Source of the DNA: Brachyspira murdochii DSM 12563
GTDB lineage: Bacteria > Spirochaetota > Brachyspiria > Brachyspirales > Brachyspiraceae
Direction: 5' to 3'
NCBI RefSeq assembly: GCF_000092845.1
Contig: NC_014150.1
Location: 620,001 to 684,000 of the forward strand
Length of the DNA: 64,000 nt
A program made the translations under genes and the position numbers. A model generated the notes under the pieces. That model searched no databases and was not told the DNA's origin. It was given only the letters and a program-made list of their open reading frames with translations. Of this stretch, positions 36,290 to 45,120 are shown piece after piece. Positions within the stretch are counted from its first letter, which is position 1; every line of letters begins with the position of its first letter.

Positions 36290-37348
36290 ATGATAAAAGT
36301 ATCTGTTATAGGTGCAACCGGTTATGCAGGAATAGAATTAATAAGACTATTATTATCGCATAGTAAAGTAGAATTAAAAAATCTTTCTTCAAAAAGTTTT
36401 GTAGGTAAAAACATTAATGAAATATATGCTAATCTAAACAAAAATTGTGATAAAATATTAGCAGATGAAAATGAAATATTTGAAGATACTGATGTAGTAT
36501 TTGCTTCGCTTCCTGCAGGATTAAGCGATGACATTGCAAATAAATGCTTTGAAAAAAATATTTTGTTTATAGATTTGGGTGCTGATTTCAGACTAGACAA
36601 TGAGGAAGATTATAAAAAATGGTACGGCAAAGAATATAAGTACAAAAATATACATAAAGAAGCAATATATTCAATACCAGAAATAATTAAATACGATAGT
36701 GTATATAATAAAAAAGATTTAAAAAAAGCAAAAATTATAGGAAATCCGGGCTGCTACCCTACTTCTATAGGTTTAGCATTAGCTCCGGCATTGGTAAAAA
36801 AAATAATATTAAAAGATGATATTATAATAGATTCAAAATCGGGAGCTACAGGTGCAGGACGTGAATTAAAATTAAATACTCATTTTACAGAATGTAATGA
36901 GGCTTTCTCTCCATATAAAGTTGCAGAACATAGACATACACCAGAAATAGAACAAACATTATCAAATATATACGGAGAAGATATAAAAGTAACTTTTGTT
37001 CCGCACTTGCTTCCATTAAACAGAGGAATAATTTCAACGATATATGCTAAATTAGAAAATAAAAATGATACATTAGAAAATATACACAGTATTTATAAAG
37101 AGTTTTATAAGGATTCAAAGTTTGTAAGGGTGCTTAATATAGGAGAGACTGCCAATTTAAAATATGTTAAATACTCAAACTACTGTGATATATCTTTGCA
37201 TATGGACAGCAGAACAAATAAATTAATAATAGTATCAGCAATAGATAATATGGTAAAAGGAGCAGCAGGACAGGCAATACAAAACATGAATATAGCATTA
37301 GGATTAAAAGAAGATGAGGGATTGAATATAATTCCTCCAGCTTTTTAA
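36290..37348 (+). CDS. argC: N-acetyl-gamma-glutamyl-phosphate reductase
   Basis: Third step of arginine synthesis: NADPH-dependent reduction of N-acetylglutamyl phosphate to the semialdehyde. 352 residues. N-terminal dinucleotide fold VIGATGYAGIELIRLLLSH, catalytic Cys in KIIGNPGCYPTSIG (about residue 155), and the His-bearing VAEHRHTPEIEQTL are intact. AGAGGAG precedes the ATG. First gene of argC-argJ-argB-argD, behind a leader with an Arg-Arg peptide. Confidence 0.95.
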   Translation: MIKVSVIGATGYAGIELIRLLLSHSKVELKNLSSKSFVGKNINEIYANLNKNCDKILADENEIFEDTDVVFASLPAGLSDDIANKCFEKNILFIDLGADFRLDNEEDYKKWYGKEYKYKNIHKEAIYSIPEIIKYDSVYNKKDLKKAKIIGNPGCYPTSIGLALAPALVKKIILKDDIIIDSKSGATGAGRELKLNTHFTECNEAFSPYKVAEHRHTPEIEQTLSNIYGEDIKVTFVPHLLPLNRGIISTIYAKLENKNDTLENIHSIYKEFYKDSKFVRVLNIGETANLKYVKYSNYCDISLHMDSRTNKLIIVSAIDNMVKGAAGQAIQNMNIALGLKEDEGLNIIPPAF

Positions 37349-37364
37349 TAAATAATTATTTTAA

Positions 37365-37790
37365 TAAAAAGTAATTTTAAGCTATAAGCAAGCATCTGAT
37401 AAATTGTGAAGGAAGTTGTCAGCTGATTAAAAGCGAGTTTATAGCTAGCAACAAAAAAATAATTTTAAAGCTATAAGCAAGCATCTGATAAATTGTGAAG
37501 GAAGTTGTCAGCTGATTAAAAGCGAGTTTATAGCTAGCAACAAAAAAATAATTTTAAAGCTATAAACGAACAGCTGATAACTGGAAGTTGTCAGCTGATT
37601 AAAAGCGAGTTTATAGCTAGCAACAAAAAAATAATTTTAAAGCTATAAACGAACAGCTGATAACTGGAAGTTGTCAGCTAATTTAAAGCGAGTTTATAGC
37701 TAGCAACAAAAAAATAATTTTAAAGCTATAAACGAGCAGCTGATAACTGGAAGTTGTCAGCTAATTTAAAGCGAGTTTATAGCTAGCAAC
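37365..37790 (+). repeat. Five tandem hairpin repeats between argC and argJ
   Basis: Five head-to-tail units: 37365-37452, 37453-37541, 37542-37624, 37625-37707 and 37708-37790, of 88, 89, 83, 83 and 83 bp. Each starts with an A-run and ends TTATAGCTAGCAAC. Within each unit AGCTATAAAC-type and GTTTATAGCT arms enclose an inner pair, CAGCTGATAACT with AGTTGTCAGCTG (one G-U), so each can fold into a nested hairpin. Two sub-types exist: units 1-2 (GCATCTGATAAATTGTGAAG loop) and units 3-5. The last unit ends 6 bp before the AGGAG of argJ. Confidence 0.95.
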
Positions 37791-37805
37791 AATAGGAGAT
37801 TATAA

Positions 37806-39038
37806 ATGTATAGTTTTAAACAAATTGAAGGCGGTGTATGTGCTGCTAAAGGCTTCAAAGCAAATGGAGTACATGCTGGTATAAAGAAAAATAGTGAAAA
37901 AAAAGATTTAGCAATAATTTACAGTGAAAGTTTATGTTCAGTAGGAGCTGTATATACACAGAATAAAGCCTGCGGAGCGAATATCACTGTAAGTAAAGAG
38001 CATTTAAAAGATGGAAAAGCAAAAGCTGTTATATGCAATTCTGGAAATGCTAATACCTGCAATAGAGACGGAGTTGAAAAAGCAAAAGAAATGTGTAAAC
38101 TAGCAGCAGAAGTTTTGGGCATTGATGAAAAAGATGTTGCCGTTGCTTCTACTGGCGTTATAGGTGTGCCTCTCAATATAGAGCCTATACAAAAAAATAT
38201 AAAAACATTAATAGATAATCTAGGTAATTCTAAAGAACATGCCCAAAATGCAGCAGCAGCTATAATGACAACTGATACATTTATGAAAGAAATTGCTTAT
38301 GAATTTGAAATTGACGGAAAAATAGTTCATATAGGAGGAATGTCAAAAGGAAGCGGTATGATTCACCCTAATATGGCTACTATGCTTGCATTTGTAACTA
38401 CTGACTGTAATATTACAAGTGAAATGCTGCAAAAGGCATTAAGCGAGGATGTAAAATCTACTTATAATATGGTTAGTGTTGATGGAGATACTTCTACCAA
38501 TGACATGTGTGTAGTGCTTGCTAATGGAGAAGCTAAAAATAATATAATAGATAAAGAAGATGATAATTATAAAATATTTTGTAAAGCATTAAATATGGTC
38601 AATACATATTTATCAAAACAAATGGCCAAAGACGGAGAAGGTGCTACCAAATTAATAGAATGCGAAGTAATAAATGCAAGCGATATAAAATTGGCTAGAA
38701 AAATAGCAAAATCTGTAATTACTTCAAATTTGGTAAAAGCTGCAATGTTCGGATGCGATATGAACTGGGGACGTATTTCTTGTGCTATAGGCTATACTGA
38801 AGACGCTGATTTTGATATCAATAAAGTATCTATAAATGTGGGTTCTAAATACGGTGAGATGAATGTTTATAAAGACGGATACGGTGTAGAGTTCAGCGAA
38901 GAAGAGGCTTTAAAAATATTAAAAGAAGATGAAATAAAAATTACAATAGATATGAACTCTGGCACAAGTAAAGCTGTTGCTTGGGGCTGTGATTTAACTT
39001 ATGATTATGTAAAAATTAACGGCTCTTACAGAAGTTAA
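37806..39038 (+). CDS. argJ: Bifunctional ornithine acetyltransferase/N-acetylglutamate synthase
   Basis: Recycles the acetyl group from N-acetylornithine to glutamate. 410 residues. The autocleavage site is the Thr in PNMATMLAFVTTDCN (about residues 192-206), which splits the precursor into alpha and beta chains; GAVYTQNKACGANITVSKEH and KGSGMIHP are further family blocks. Start ATG has AGGAG 7 bases upstream. Whether it is mono- or bifunctional cannot be decided by eye, but no separate argA or argE is adjacent, which favours a cyclic pathway. The gene follows the hairpin array. Confidence 0.93.
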   Translation: MYSFKQIEGGVCAAKGFKANGVHAGIKKNSEKKDLAIIYSESLCSVGAVYTQNKACGANITVSKEHLKDGKAKAVICNSGNANTCNRDGVEKAKEMCKLAAEVLGIDEKDVAVASTGVIGVPLNIEPIQKNIKTLIDNLGNSKEHAQNAAAAIMTTDTFMKEIAYEFEIDGKIVHIGGMSKGSGMIHPNMATMLAFVTTDCNITSEMLQKALSEDVKSTYNMVSVDGDTSTNDMCVVLANGEAKNNIIDKEDDNYKIFCKALNMVNTYLSKQMAKDGEGATKLIECEVINASDIKLARKIAKSVITSNLVKAAMFGCDMNWGRISCAIGYTEDADFDINKVSINVGSKYGEMNVYKDGYGVEFSEEEALKILKEDEIKITIDMNSGTSKAVAWGCDLTYDYVKINGSYRS

Positions 39039-39076
39039 AAATCAGAATTAAAAAAATAAAAAACTAGGAAATAAAA

Positions 39077-39943
39077 ATGGAAAATATTTCAAACAGAGAT
39101 AAAGCATTTATATTAAATCAGGCACTTCCATATATGCAAAGATACACTGGAAAAACCGTTGTTATAAAATATGGGGGAAGTGCTATGGAAAATCCAGAAT
39201 TAAAAAAGAAAGTTATGAGTGATGTTGCTCTAATTTCCACTTTGGGAATAAGAGTTATAGTAGTTCATGGAGGCGGTAAAGATATTACTGCTATGCTTAA
39301 TAAAATTGGTAAAGAATCAAAGTTTGTAAATGGGCTTAGATACACAGATAAAGAAACTGCTGAAGTAGTAAAAATGGTGCTTGCTGGAAAGGTTAATAAA
39401 GATTTAGCAGCTTCGCTTGAAAACTGCGGCGGAAAATGTTTGGGTATATGCGGTATTGACGGAGGTATGTTTAAGGTAAGTAAATACAAAGGCGATGATG
39501 ATTTAGGATTCGTTGGAGATGTTGATTCTGTGGATACTGATTTATTAAACACAATTATAACAAATAAATACATTCCAATAGTTGCAACTGTCGGATGTGA
39601 TAGTGAAGGAAATGTATATAATATTAATGCCGATACTGCAGCTGCCAAAATAGCAGAAAGCCTTAAAGCAGAAACTTTAATATATATGACTGATACTCCC
39701 GGACTTTTAAAAGATAAAGATAATGAAAACTCTCTAATAAGCCAAATAAATATTAAAGATATAGATAATTTAATAAAAGACGGCACTATATCAGGGGGAA
39801 TGATACCTAAAGTTAAACATTGTATAGAGGCTGTTGAAAATGGAGTGTCAAGAGTGTTTATAATAGACGGAAGATTATGCCATTCATTATTAATAGAAAT
39901 GTTTACCGATGAAGGTATAGGAACTATGTTTTATAAAGACTAA
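39077..39943 (+). CDS. argB: N-acetylglutamate kinase
   Basis: Phosphorylates N-acetylglutamate, usually the arginine-feedback step of cyclic pathways. 288 residues. Amino-acid-kinase motifs VVIKYGGSAM, VIVVHGGGKDI, VVKMVLAGKVNKDLAASL and GTISGGMIPKVKHC are present. An N-terminal helix before the kinase core (ISNRDKAFILNQALPYMQRY) matches the extension of arginine-sensitive hexameric enzymes, so feedback inhibition is likely. 38 bp after argJ. Confidence 0.93.
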   Translation: MENISNRDKAFILNQALPYMQRYTGKTVVIKYGGSAMENPELKKKVMSDVALISTLGIRVIVVHGGGKDITAMLNKIGKESKFVNGLRYTDKETAEVVKMVLAGKVNKDLAASLENCGGKCLGICGIDGGMFKVSKYKGDDDLGFVGDVDSVDTDLLNTIITNKYIPIVATVGCDSEGNVYNINADTAAAKIAESLKAETLIYMTDTPGLLKDKDNENSLISQINIKDIDNLIKDGTISGGMIPKVKHCIEAVENGVSRVFIIDGRLCHSLLIEMFTDEGIGTMFYKD

Positions 39944-39980
39944 AAATAATAATAAATAAAATATAAATGAGGGTAAAAAT

Positions 39981-41219
39981 ATGCCATGCAAAAAAACAAA
40001 TAAACAAAATACTGAAAATAATGATAAATCAAAATTAAAAAAAGAATATATAAACAACAGTAAAAAATACGTTGCTAATACTTATGCTAGATTTGATTTA
40101 GTTTTAGAATCCGGAAACGGAGCAAAATTAAAAGATATAGAAGGAAAAGAATATATTGATTTAGGAAGCGGAATAGGAGTTAATAGCATAGGATACGGTA
40201 ATAAAAGCTGGATTAATGCTGTAAATAGTCAGGCAAAAACTCTTCAGCATACTTCAAATTTGTACTATACAAAACCTTATATAGATTTGGCTAAAAAATT
40301 ATGCTCTATAACAAAATATGATAAAGTATTTTTCTGCAATTCTGGTGCTGAGGCTAATGAAGCTGCTATAAAATGTGCAAGAAAATACTCTTTTGATAAA
40401 TATGCCAATGATGATAAAGAATATAAAAGAAATAAAATAGTAACATTAAAAAACTCTTTTCATGGCAGAACTATGGCTACCCTATCGGCTACTGGTCAGG
40501 AAGTTTTTCATAATTACTTTTTTCCATTTTTGGAAGGATTTTCATTTGCAGAGGCTAACAATTATGAAGATACTGTTTCAAAACTAGAAGATAATGCATG
40601 TGCTGTAATGATGGAGCTTATACAGGGAGAAGGAGGAGTTATACCTCTTGATAAAGAATATGTACAAAAAATAAAAAAATACTGCGAAGAAAATGATATA
40701 CTTTTTATAGCTGATGAAGTACAGACTGGTGTTGGAAGAACAGGTAAATTTTTATGCTCAGAGCATTTCGGTATAAAACCAGATATAACTACATTAGCTA
40801 AAGGCTTAGGAGGAGGTCTTCCTATAGGGGCAATGCTTATGAATAAAACTTGTTCTAATGTATTTAATAATGGAGATCATGGCTCTACATTCGGTGCTAA
40901 TCCTATAGCGGCAAGCGGGGCTTTGGAAGTATTAAACATTATAGATAAAGACTTATTAAAAGAAGTAAGCAAAAAATCAAAATATATAAAAGATAAATTA
41001 ATGAAACTTGATAATGTAGAAAGCGTTGACGGTATAGGATTAATGCTTGGTATAAAACTTAAAGAAGGTTTAAATGCTAAAGAGATAGTAGAAAAATGTA
41101 TAAGCAAAGGTGCTATTCCATTAACAGCTAAAACAAAAATAAGACTTCTTCCTCCTCTCACAATAACAGATAAAGAGCTTGAAAAGGCTGTTTCTATACT
41201 CTGTGAATGCATAGGATAA
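39981..41219 (+). CDS. argD: Acetylornithine aminotransferase
   Basis: PLP-dependent conversion of N-acetylglutamate semialdehyde to N-acetylornithine. 412 residues, class III aminotransferase: FFCNSGAEANEAAIKCARKY for phosphate binding, FHGRTMATLSATGQ, IADEVQTGVGRTGKF, and the PLP lysine in TLAKGLGGGLPIGAML. A Lys/Asn-rich N-terminal stretch of about 25 residues precedes the core and is dispensable-looking. It closes the arg operon and is followed by a terminator; argF, argG and argH are not in the window. Confidence 0.9.
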   Translation: MPCKKTNKQNTENNDKSKLKKEYINNSKKYVANTYARFDLVLESGNGAKLKDIEGKEYIDLGSGIGVNSIGYGNKSWINAVNSQAKTLQHTSNLYYTKPYIDLAKKLCSITKYDKVFFCNSGAEANEAAIKCARKYSFDKYANDDKEYKRNKIVTLKNSFHGRTMATLSATGQEVFHNYFFPFLEGFSFAEANNYEDTVSKLEDNACAVMMELIQGEGGVIPLDKEYVQKIKKYCEENDILFIADEVQTGVGRTGKFLCSEHFGIKPDITTLAKGLGGGLPIGAMLMNKTCSNVFNNGDHGSTFGANPIAASGALEVLNIIDKDLLKEVSKKSKYIKDKLMKLDNVESVDGIGLMLGIKLKEGLNAKEIVEKCISKGAIPLTAKTKIRLLPPLTITDKELEKAVSILCECIG

Positions 41220-41248
41220 TTTGATTAATTTATAAAAAATTAAAAATA

Positions 41249-41281
41249 AAAGCTTTACTTTTTAGTAAGGCTTTTTTATTT
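41249..41281 (+). terminator. Terminator after argD
   Basis: Arms AAAGCTTTAC (41249-41258) and GTAAGGCTTT (41265-41274), ten pairs with one G-U, then TTTTATTT. Confidence 0.8.
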
Positions 41282-41644
41282 CTTATGTTTATAATAACAA
41301 ATAAAAAATATTATAAACTTTATTAAAATTAGTTTTATTTATGATTCATATTTAAACATAACACTATAACAAGTTTCTTTGCAGATTTAGAAAATACTGC
41401 ATATTACTGAATTTAGTATCAAGCAAAAAAACATACTGAAAATATACTGACTTCAGATTTTATATTTTCAAATGATATAATTTCGGTTGATGAAGTAATT
41501 AGTTAGTATTGTAATAATGCATAAATTATAATTACTAAAAAATAATTAATACTTGAATATATATTTCCGCTATGCAAAATATATTGACTTATTAATTTTT
41601 TTCATGTAACCTATTACAGTAATATAATAGTTTTGGAGCAAGTT
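41282..41644. other. Intergenic region before the symporter gene
   Basis: About 360 bp with no supportable gene. TTGACT at 41584-41589 is a possible -35 but lacks a good -10 at the right distance. Repeated short words (ATACTG...AATATACTGACT) occur at 41,390-41,460 without clear structure. Confidence 0.4.
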
Positions 41645-42856
41645 ATGAATATTTTAAAAAACTATAGATTTTCATTTATATTAATTTTTGCAATAATATT
41701 AGGTGCTGTTATAGGAGCAGTATTTGGAGAAAAAGCAGCTGTACTTCAGCCTATAGCAGATGTGTTTTTGAATTTACTTTACTGCTGTGTTGTACCTATG
41801 ATATTTGTTTCATTAGTGTATTCTATATCAAATATGGAAAATACAAATAAATTAGGAAAAGTACTCTCTGTTATGATTATCATTTTTTTATTAGCAGAGA
41901 TAATAGCTTCAATTTACATGCTTGTAATAACTATAATATTTAATCCGGCAGAAGGTGCTAATATAGTAATGAATGAAACTATAAGTAATATTAAAAGCAA
42001 TTCAAATATACTAGCTATGTTTACTGTAAGTGATTTTAATCTTTTATGGTCAAGACAAAACTTAATGGCATTAATAGTATTTGCAATGTTTGTAGGAATT
42101 GCAGCGGTTAAATCTGGAGAAGCTGGTAAACCTGTAATAAAACTGTTTGGTTCTTTAACAGCCATTATATCAAAAGTAGTTTCATATGTCATGTATTTAG
42201 CTCCTATAGGACTAGGTGCTTTTTTTGCTGTATTGGTTGGACAAAATGGTGCTGCATTATCAGGACCTTTATCTAGGGCTTTAATCATATATTTTATAGC
42301 TGCTATTGTATTTTATTTTTTATCAAATACAATATTCGCATACCTCGGTGCTGGAATAAAAGGAATAAAACTATTTTGGAAATATATTATACCCCCTTCT
42401 TTAGTATCGCTTGGAACATGCTCTTCAGCGGCTACAATACCTACTAATTTGATAGCTGGAAGAAATATAGGAATACCAGATGATATTAATGACTTAACTA
42501 TCCCTATGGGCTGCAATCTTCATAAATCTGGAGCTGCTTTGATAACTGTATTAAAAATTACTTTTATGTGCAGTATGTTTAATGTTAATATATTAGAGCC
42601 TCAAAATATTATTACTGCTATATTAGTATCGGTGCTTGCTGCTTCAGTTATGGGAGCAATACCTGCAGGAGGATATGTAGGAGAGATTTTTATAATATCA
42701 GCGTTCAATTTTCCTCAGGAGGCTATACCTATAATGGTATTAATAGGAACAATAACAGATGCCCCAGCTACAACAATAAATGCTACTAATGATGTAGGTG
42801 TTGGAATGCTTATGGCTAGAATATTTAAAGGAAAAAATTGGCTAAAACAAAATTAA
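41645..42856 (+). CDS. Dicarboxylate/amino acid:cation symporter (DAACS family)
   Basis: Secondary transporter for glutamate, aspartate, serine or C4-dicarboxylates driven by Na+ or H+. The ATG at 41645 has GGAG (41635-41638) six bases upstream; an in-frame TTG at 41633 overlaps that ribosome site and is rejected. About 403 residues with eight helices and re-entrant loops. The Ser-rich hairpin 1 is PSLVSLGTCSSAATIPTNL, and the substrate/cation region includes DDINDLTIPMGCNLHKSGAA and ITDAPATTINATNDVGVGM. The Cys-containing SSAATIP pattern resembles SstT/GltT subgroups. Substrate not resolved. Confidence 0.88.
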   Translation: MNILKNYRFSFILIFAIILGAVIGAVFGEKAAVLQPIADVFLNLLYCCVVPMIFVSLVYSISNMENTNKLGKVLSVMIIIFLLAEIIASIYMLVITIIFNPAEGANIVMNETISNIKSNSNILAMFTVSDFNLLWSRQNLMALIVFAMFVGIAAVKSGEAGKPVIKLFGSLTAIISKVVSYVMYLAPIGLGAFFAVLVGQNGAALSGPLSRALIIYFIAAIVFYFLSNTIFAYLGAGIKGIKLFWKYIIPPSLVSLGTCSSAATIPTNLIAGRNIGIPDDINDLTIPMGCNLHKSGAALITVLKITFMCSMFNVNILEPQNIITAILVSVLAASVMGAIPAGGYVGEIFIISAFNFPQEAIPIMVLIGTITDAPATTINATNDVGVGMLMARIFKGKNWLKQN

Positions 42857-42876
42857 ATAAATTAAAAGGTACAAAA

Positions 42877-43359
42877 ATGGAAATAATAAAATACGAAAAA
42901 AAATATCTTAAAGAAGCATTAAATATATGGAATGAGATAATAAAAGAAGGAATATATTTTCCTCAAATAGAAACTCTAACAAATGAAGAAGAGGCTCATA
43001 AATACTTTAGCTCGCAGGATTATACAGGTATTGCCTATGAAGACAATAAAATATACGGAGTTTATATACTTCACCCAAACAATATAGGAAGATGCGGACA
43101 TATATCTAATGCTTCATATGCTGTGAGTAAAGATGCAAGAGGAAAAGGTATAGGAGAGGCTTTAGTAAGAGATTCTATAAAAAAAGGTGCTGAGCTTGGA
43201 TATAAAATACTTCAGTTTAATGCCGTTGTAATATCCAATAATGCAGCACACAAACTATATGAAAAAATTGGGTTTAATAAAATAGGAATAGTAAAAAATG
43301 GATATCTTAATAAAAATAATGAATACGAAGATATTGTGCTTTATTATATAGATTTATGA
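42877..43359 (+). CDS. GNAT family N-acetyltransferase
   Basis: Start ATG at 42877 with AAAGG 7 bases upstream; an ATG at 42838 would overlap the symporter gene and lacks a site. About 160 residues with the acetyl-CoA loop KDARGKGIGEALVRDSI and the C-terminal NNAAHKLYEKIGFNKIGIVK, typical of phosphinothricin-acetyltransferase-like GNAT enzymes. Substrate unknown. Its 3' part (from 43151) lies in the first copy of a 439-bp tandem duplication but this copy remains intact. Confidence 0.85.
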   Translation: MEIIKYEKKYLKEALNIWNEIIKEGIYFPQIETLTNEEEAHKYFSSQDYTGIAYEDNKIYGVYILHPNNIGRCGHISNASYAVSKDARGKGIGEALVRDSIKKGAELGYKILQFNAVVISNNAAHKLYEKIGFNKIGIVKNGYLNKNNEYEDIVLYYIDL

Positions 43360-43376
43360 TTTAAGGATAAAATTTT

Positions 43377-43592
43377 ATGGATTTAAAAAAAGTAAAAATA
43401 GAAATATATATACCAGAAGAATATACTGATAAATTAAGAGAGGCTTTAAATAGTATAGGGGCTTTAGGTGTTGGTAACTATGATAATGTTATGTCTGTAA
43501 CAAAAATTACTGGATATTGGCGTCCTTTAGAAGGAGCTAATCCTTTTGACGGAGAAGTTGATAAAATATCAAAAGCTCCTGAAGATAAATAG
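43377..43592 (+). pseudogene. Truncated YqfO-like gene created by the duplication
   Basis: Identical to the first 71 codons of the intact gene at 43816-44163, then stopped by a TAG formed at the duplication junction. It keeps the ribosome site and start, so a 71-residue fragment lacking the HPYEEP half of the domain may still be made. It is probably unstable or inactive. Confidence 0.9.
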
Positions 43593-43798
43593 GAGAGGCT
43601 TTAGTAAGAGATTCTATAAAAAAAGGTGCTGAGCTTGGATATAAAATACTTCAGTTTAATGCCGTTGTAATATCCAATAATGCAGCACACAAACTATATG
43701 AAAAAATTGGGTTTAATAAAATAGGAATAGTAAAAAATGGATATCTTAATAAAAATAATGAATACGAAGATATTGTGCTTTATTATATAGATTTATGA
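43590..43798 (+). pseudogene. GNAT 3' fragment in the second duplication copy
   Basis: Carries the codons for GEALVRDSIKKGAELG through the C-terminus of the GNAT protein but no start or N-terminal half. It matches 43151-43359. Not expected to be translated. Confidence 0.9.
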
Positions 43799-43815
43799 TT
43801 TAAGGATAAAATTTT

Positions 43816-44163
43816 ATGGATTTAAAAAAAGTAAAAATAGAAATATATATACCAGAAGAATATACTGATAAATTAAGAGAGGCTTTAAATAGTATAGGAG
43901 CTTTAGGTGTTGGTAACTATGATAATGTTATGTCTGTAACAAAAATTACTGGATATTGGCGTCCTTTAGAAGGAGCTAATCCTTTTGACGGAGAAGTTGA
44001 TAAAATATCAAAAGCTCCTGAAGATAAAGTAGAGTTTTCAACCGATATAAAAAATGTGGAAAATATTATTAAGGTTATGAAAGAAGTTCACCCATATGAA
44101 GAGCCCGTGATGAATATAATACCATTAATCAATGACAGATTTAATATTGTATTAAATTATTAA
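43816..44163 (+). CDS. Stand-alone YqfO/NIF3 insert-domain protein (CutA/PII-like fold)
   Basis: A 115-residue protein equal to the domain that is inserted in YqfO-type NIF3 proteins. Core motifs are YIPEEYTDKLREALNSIGAL, GNYDNV, YWRPLEGANPFDGEVDK and the ending VHPYEEPVMNIIPL. The domain has a CutA/PII-like ferredoxin fold and is found free in many bacteria. Molecular role is unclear; metal or nucleotide binding has been suggested for relatives. This is the intact copy after the tandem duplication. Confidence 0.8.
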   Translation: MDLKKVKIEIYIPEEYTDKLREALNSIGALGVGNYDNVMSVTKITGYWRPLEGANPFDGEVDKISKAPEDKVEFSTDIKNVENIIKVMKEVHPYEEPVMNIIPLINDRFNIVLNY

Positions 44164-44185
44164 TATAAAAAAATACAATAAAAAA

Positions 44186-44222
44186 ACAAGAGCTATAATT
44201 ATTAAACTCTTGTTTTTTTTAT
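44186..44222. terminator. Bidirectional terminator
   Basis: Arms ACAAGAG (44186-44192) and CTCTTGT (44207-44213) with an A6 run before and T8 after, between the YqfO-like gene and convergent rnfB. It uses the same arm sequences as the terminator at 28817-28846. Confidence 0.8.
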
Positions 44223-44239
44223 TTACAAATTAATTAATT

Positions 44240-45100
44240 TTATGCCTGTTTAACTTCTGAAAGATCTTTTACAGCATTTACTCTTTCATTAGTAATAGCT
44301 TTAGTAGGACATTTAGCTATACTTTCATTTGTGATAGAATAATCATCATAATTAACTATAGCAAGATAATTATCTATTTTCATACCGCCCTCTTTAGTAG
44401 CTTTAACACAAATACTGCATCCTATACAAGCTCTGTCGCAAGCCTTTTTAGCAATAGGACCTTTATCTTTTGACTTACAGTATACATGGAACTCTTGAGA
44501 AACAGGGTGTATTTCTATAAGTTTTTGAGGACAAGCTTTAACACAAGCATTGCATGATACACATTTATCTTCAACAATAACAGGCATTCCAGTTTTTTCA
44601 TCTTTAATAATAGCACCAAACTCACATGCCTTCATACAATCATAAAAACCAACACAACCATAAGAACAGTTTTTATTTCCTCCAGCCATAACAGCAGAAA
44701 CACAAGTATCAGCACCATTATATACTTTATCAGATTTAGCTATACCATTATGTCCATGACAGAATATATAAGCTCTTGTTCTCTCTTTTTGAGCAGGTGC
44801 CACTTTACCCAAAAAGTCCGCAACTTTAGAAGCAGTATCAGCTCCACCCACAGAACAACCGTCTACAGGAGCTTTGTCATCAACTAAAGCCTTAGCAAAC
44901 TGAGCACAACCCGGAAAACCGCATCCTCCGCAGTTAGCACCCGGAAGCATTTCAGTTAATTGAGTAACTCTCTCATCAACTTCAACTTTAAAAATTTTAG
45001 AAGAAAATATCAATAAAACAGCCAATATCAAAGCAATTAAGCCTGAAGATATTGAAGCTACCAAAACAGATGTCATCATTTTTATTATCCTTTTAAACAA
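44240..45100 (-). CDS. rnfB: Rnf complex subunit B, iron-sulfur protein
   Basis: Ferredoxin-oxidising subunit of the Rnf complex, which couples electron flow from ferredoxin to NAD+ with ion pumping. 286 residues: an N-terminal membrane helix (SSGLIALILAVLLIFSSKIF), the Fes domain LPGANCGGCGFPGCAQFAKA, and several 4Fe-4S motifs, including CVSCNACVKACPQ and CIGCSICVKA. Last of the rnfE-rnfA-rnfB set. The usual rnfC, rnfD and rnfG are not in the window. Confidence 0.92.
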   Translation of the reverse strand: MFKRIIKMMTSVLVASISSGLIALILAVLLIFSSKIFKVEVDERVTQLTEMLPGANCGGCGFPGCAQFAKALVDDKAPVDGCSVGGADTASKVADFLGKVAPAQKERTRAYIFCHGHNGIAKSDKVYNGADTCVSAVMAGGNKNCSYGCVGFYDCMKACEFGAIIKDEKTGMPVIVEDKCVSCNACVKACPQKLIEIHPVSQEFHVYCKSKDKGPIAKKACDRACIGCSICVKATKEGGMKIDNYLAIVNYDDYSITNESIAKCPTKAITNERVNAVKDLSEVKQA

Positions 45101-45120
45101 CTTCTAACACACTAATATAA

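Larger units (their letters stand above)
43151..44028 (+). repeat. 439-bp tandem duplication
   Basis: 43151-43589 is repeated as 43590-44028 with one substitution noticed (G at 43460, A at 43899, synonymous in a Gly codon). The unit runs from inside the GNAT gene to inside the YqfO-like gene. It creates a truncated YqfO-like copy and a headless GNAT fragment, and leaves one intact copy of each gene. Confidence 0.97.

Noticed and set aside
37365-37790. CRISPR array
   Set aside because: Units are nearly identical over their whole length with no unique spacers, and no cas genes are present. The same holds for the 27,894-28,061 and 4,206-4,295 tracts.
39265-39786. 173-codon frame on the strand opposite argB
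   Set aside because: Lies wholly within argB, has the Ser/Ile/Leu-rich look of antisense shadows, and has no ribosome site. Other long antisense frames (e.g. in proA, prmA, exbB) are rejected likewise.
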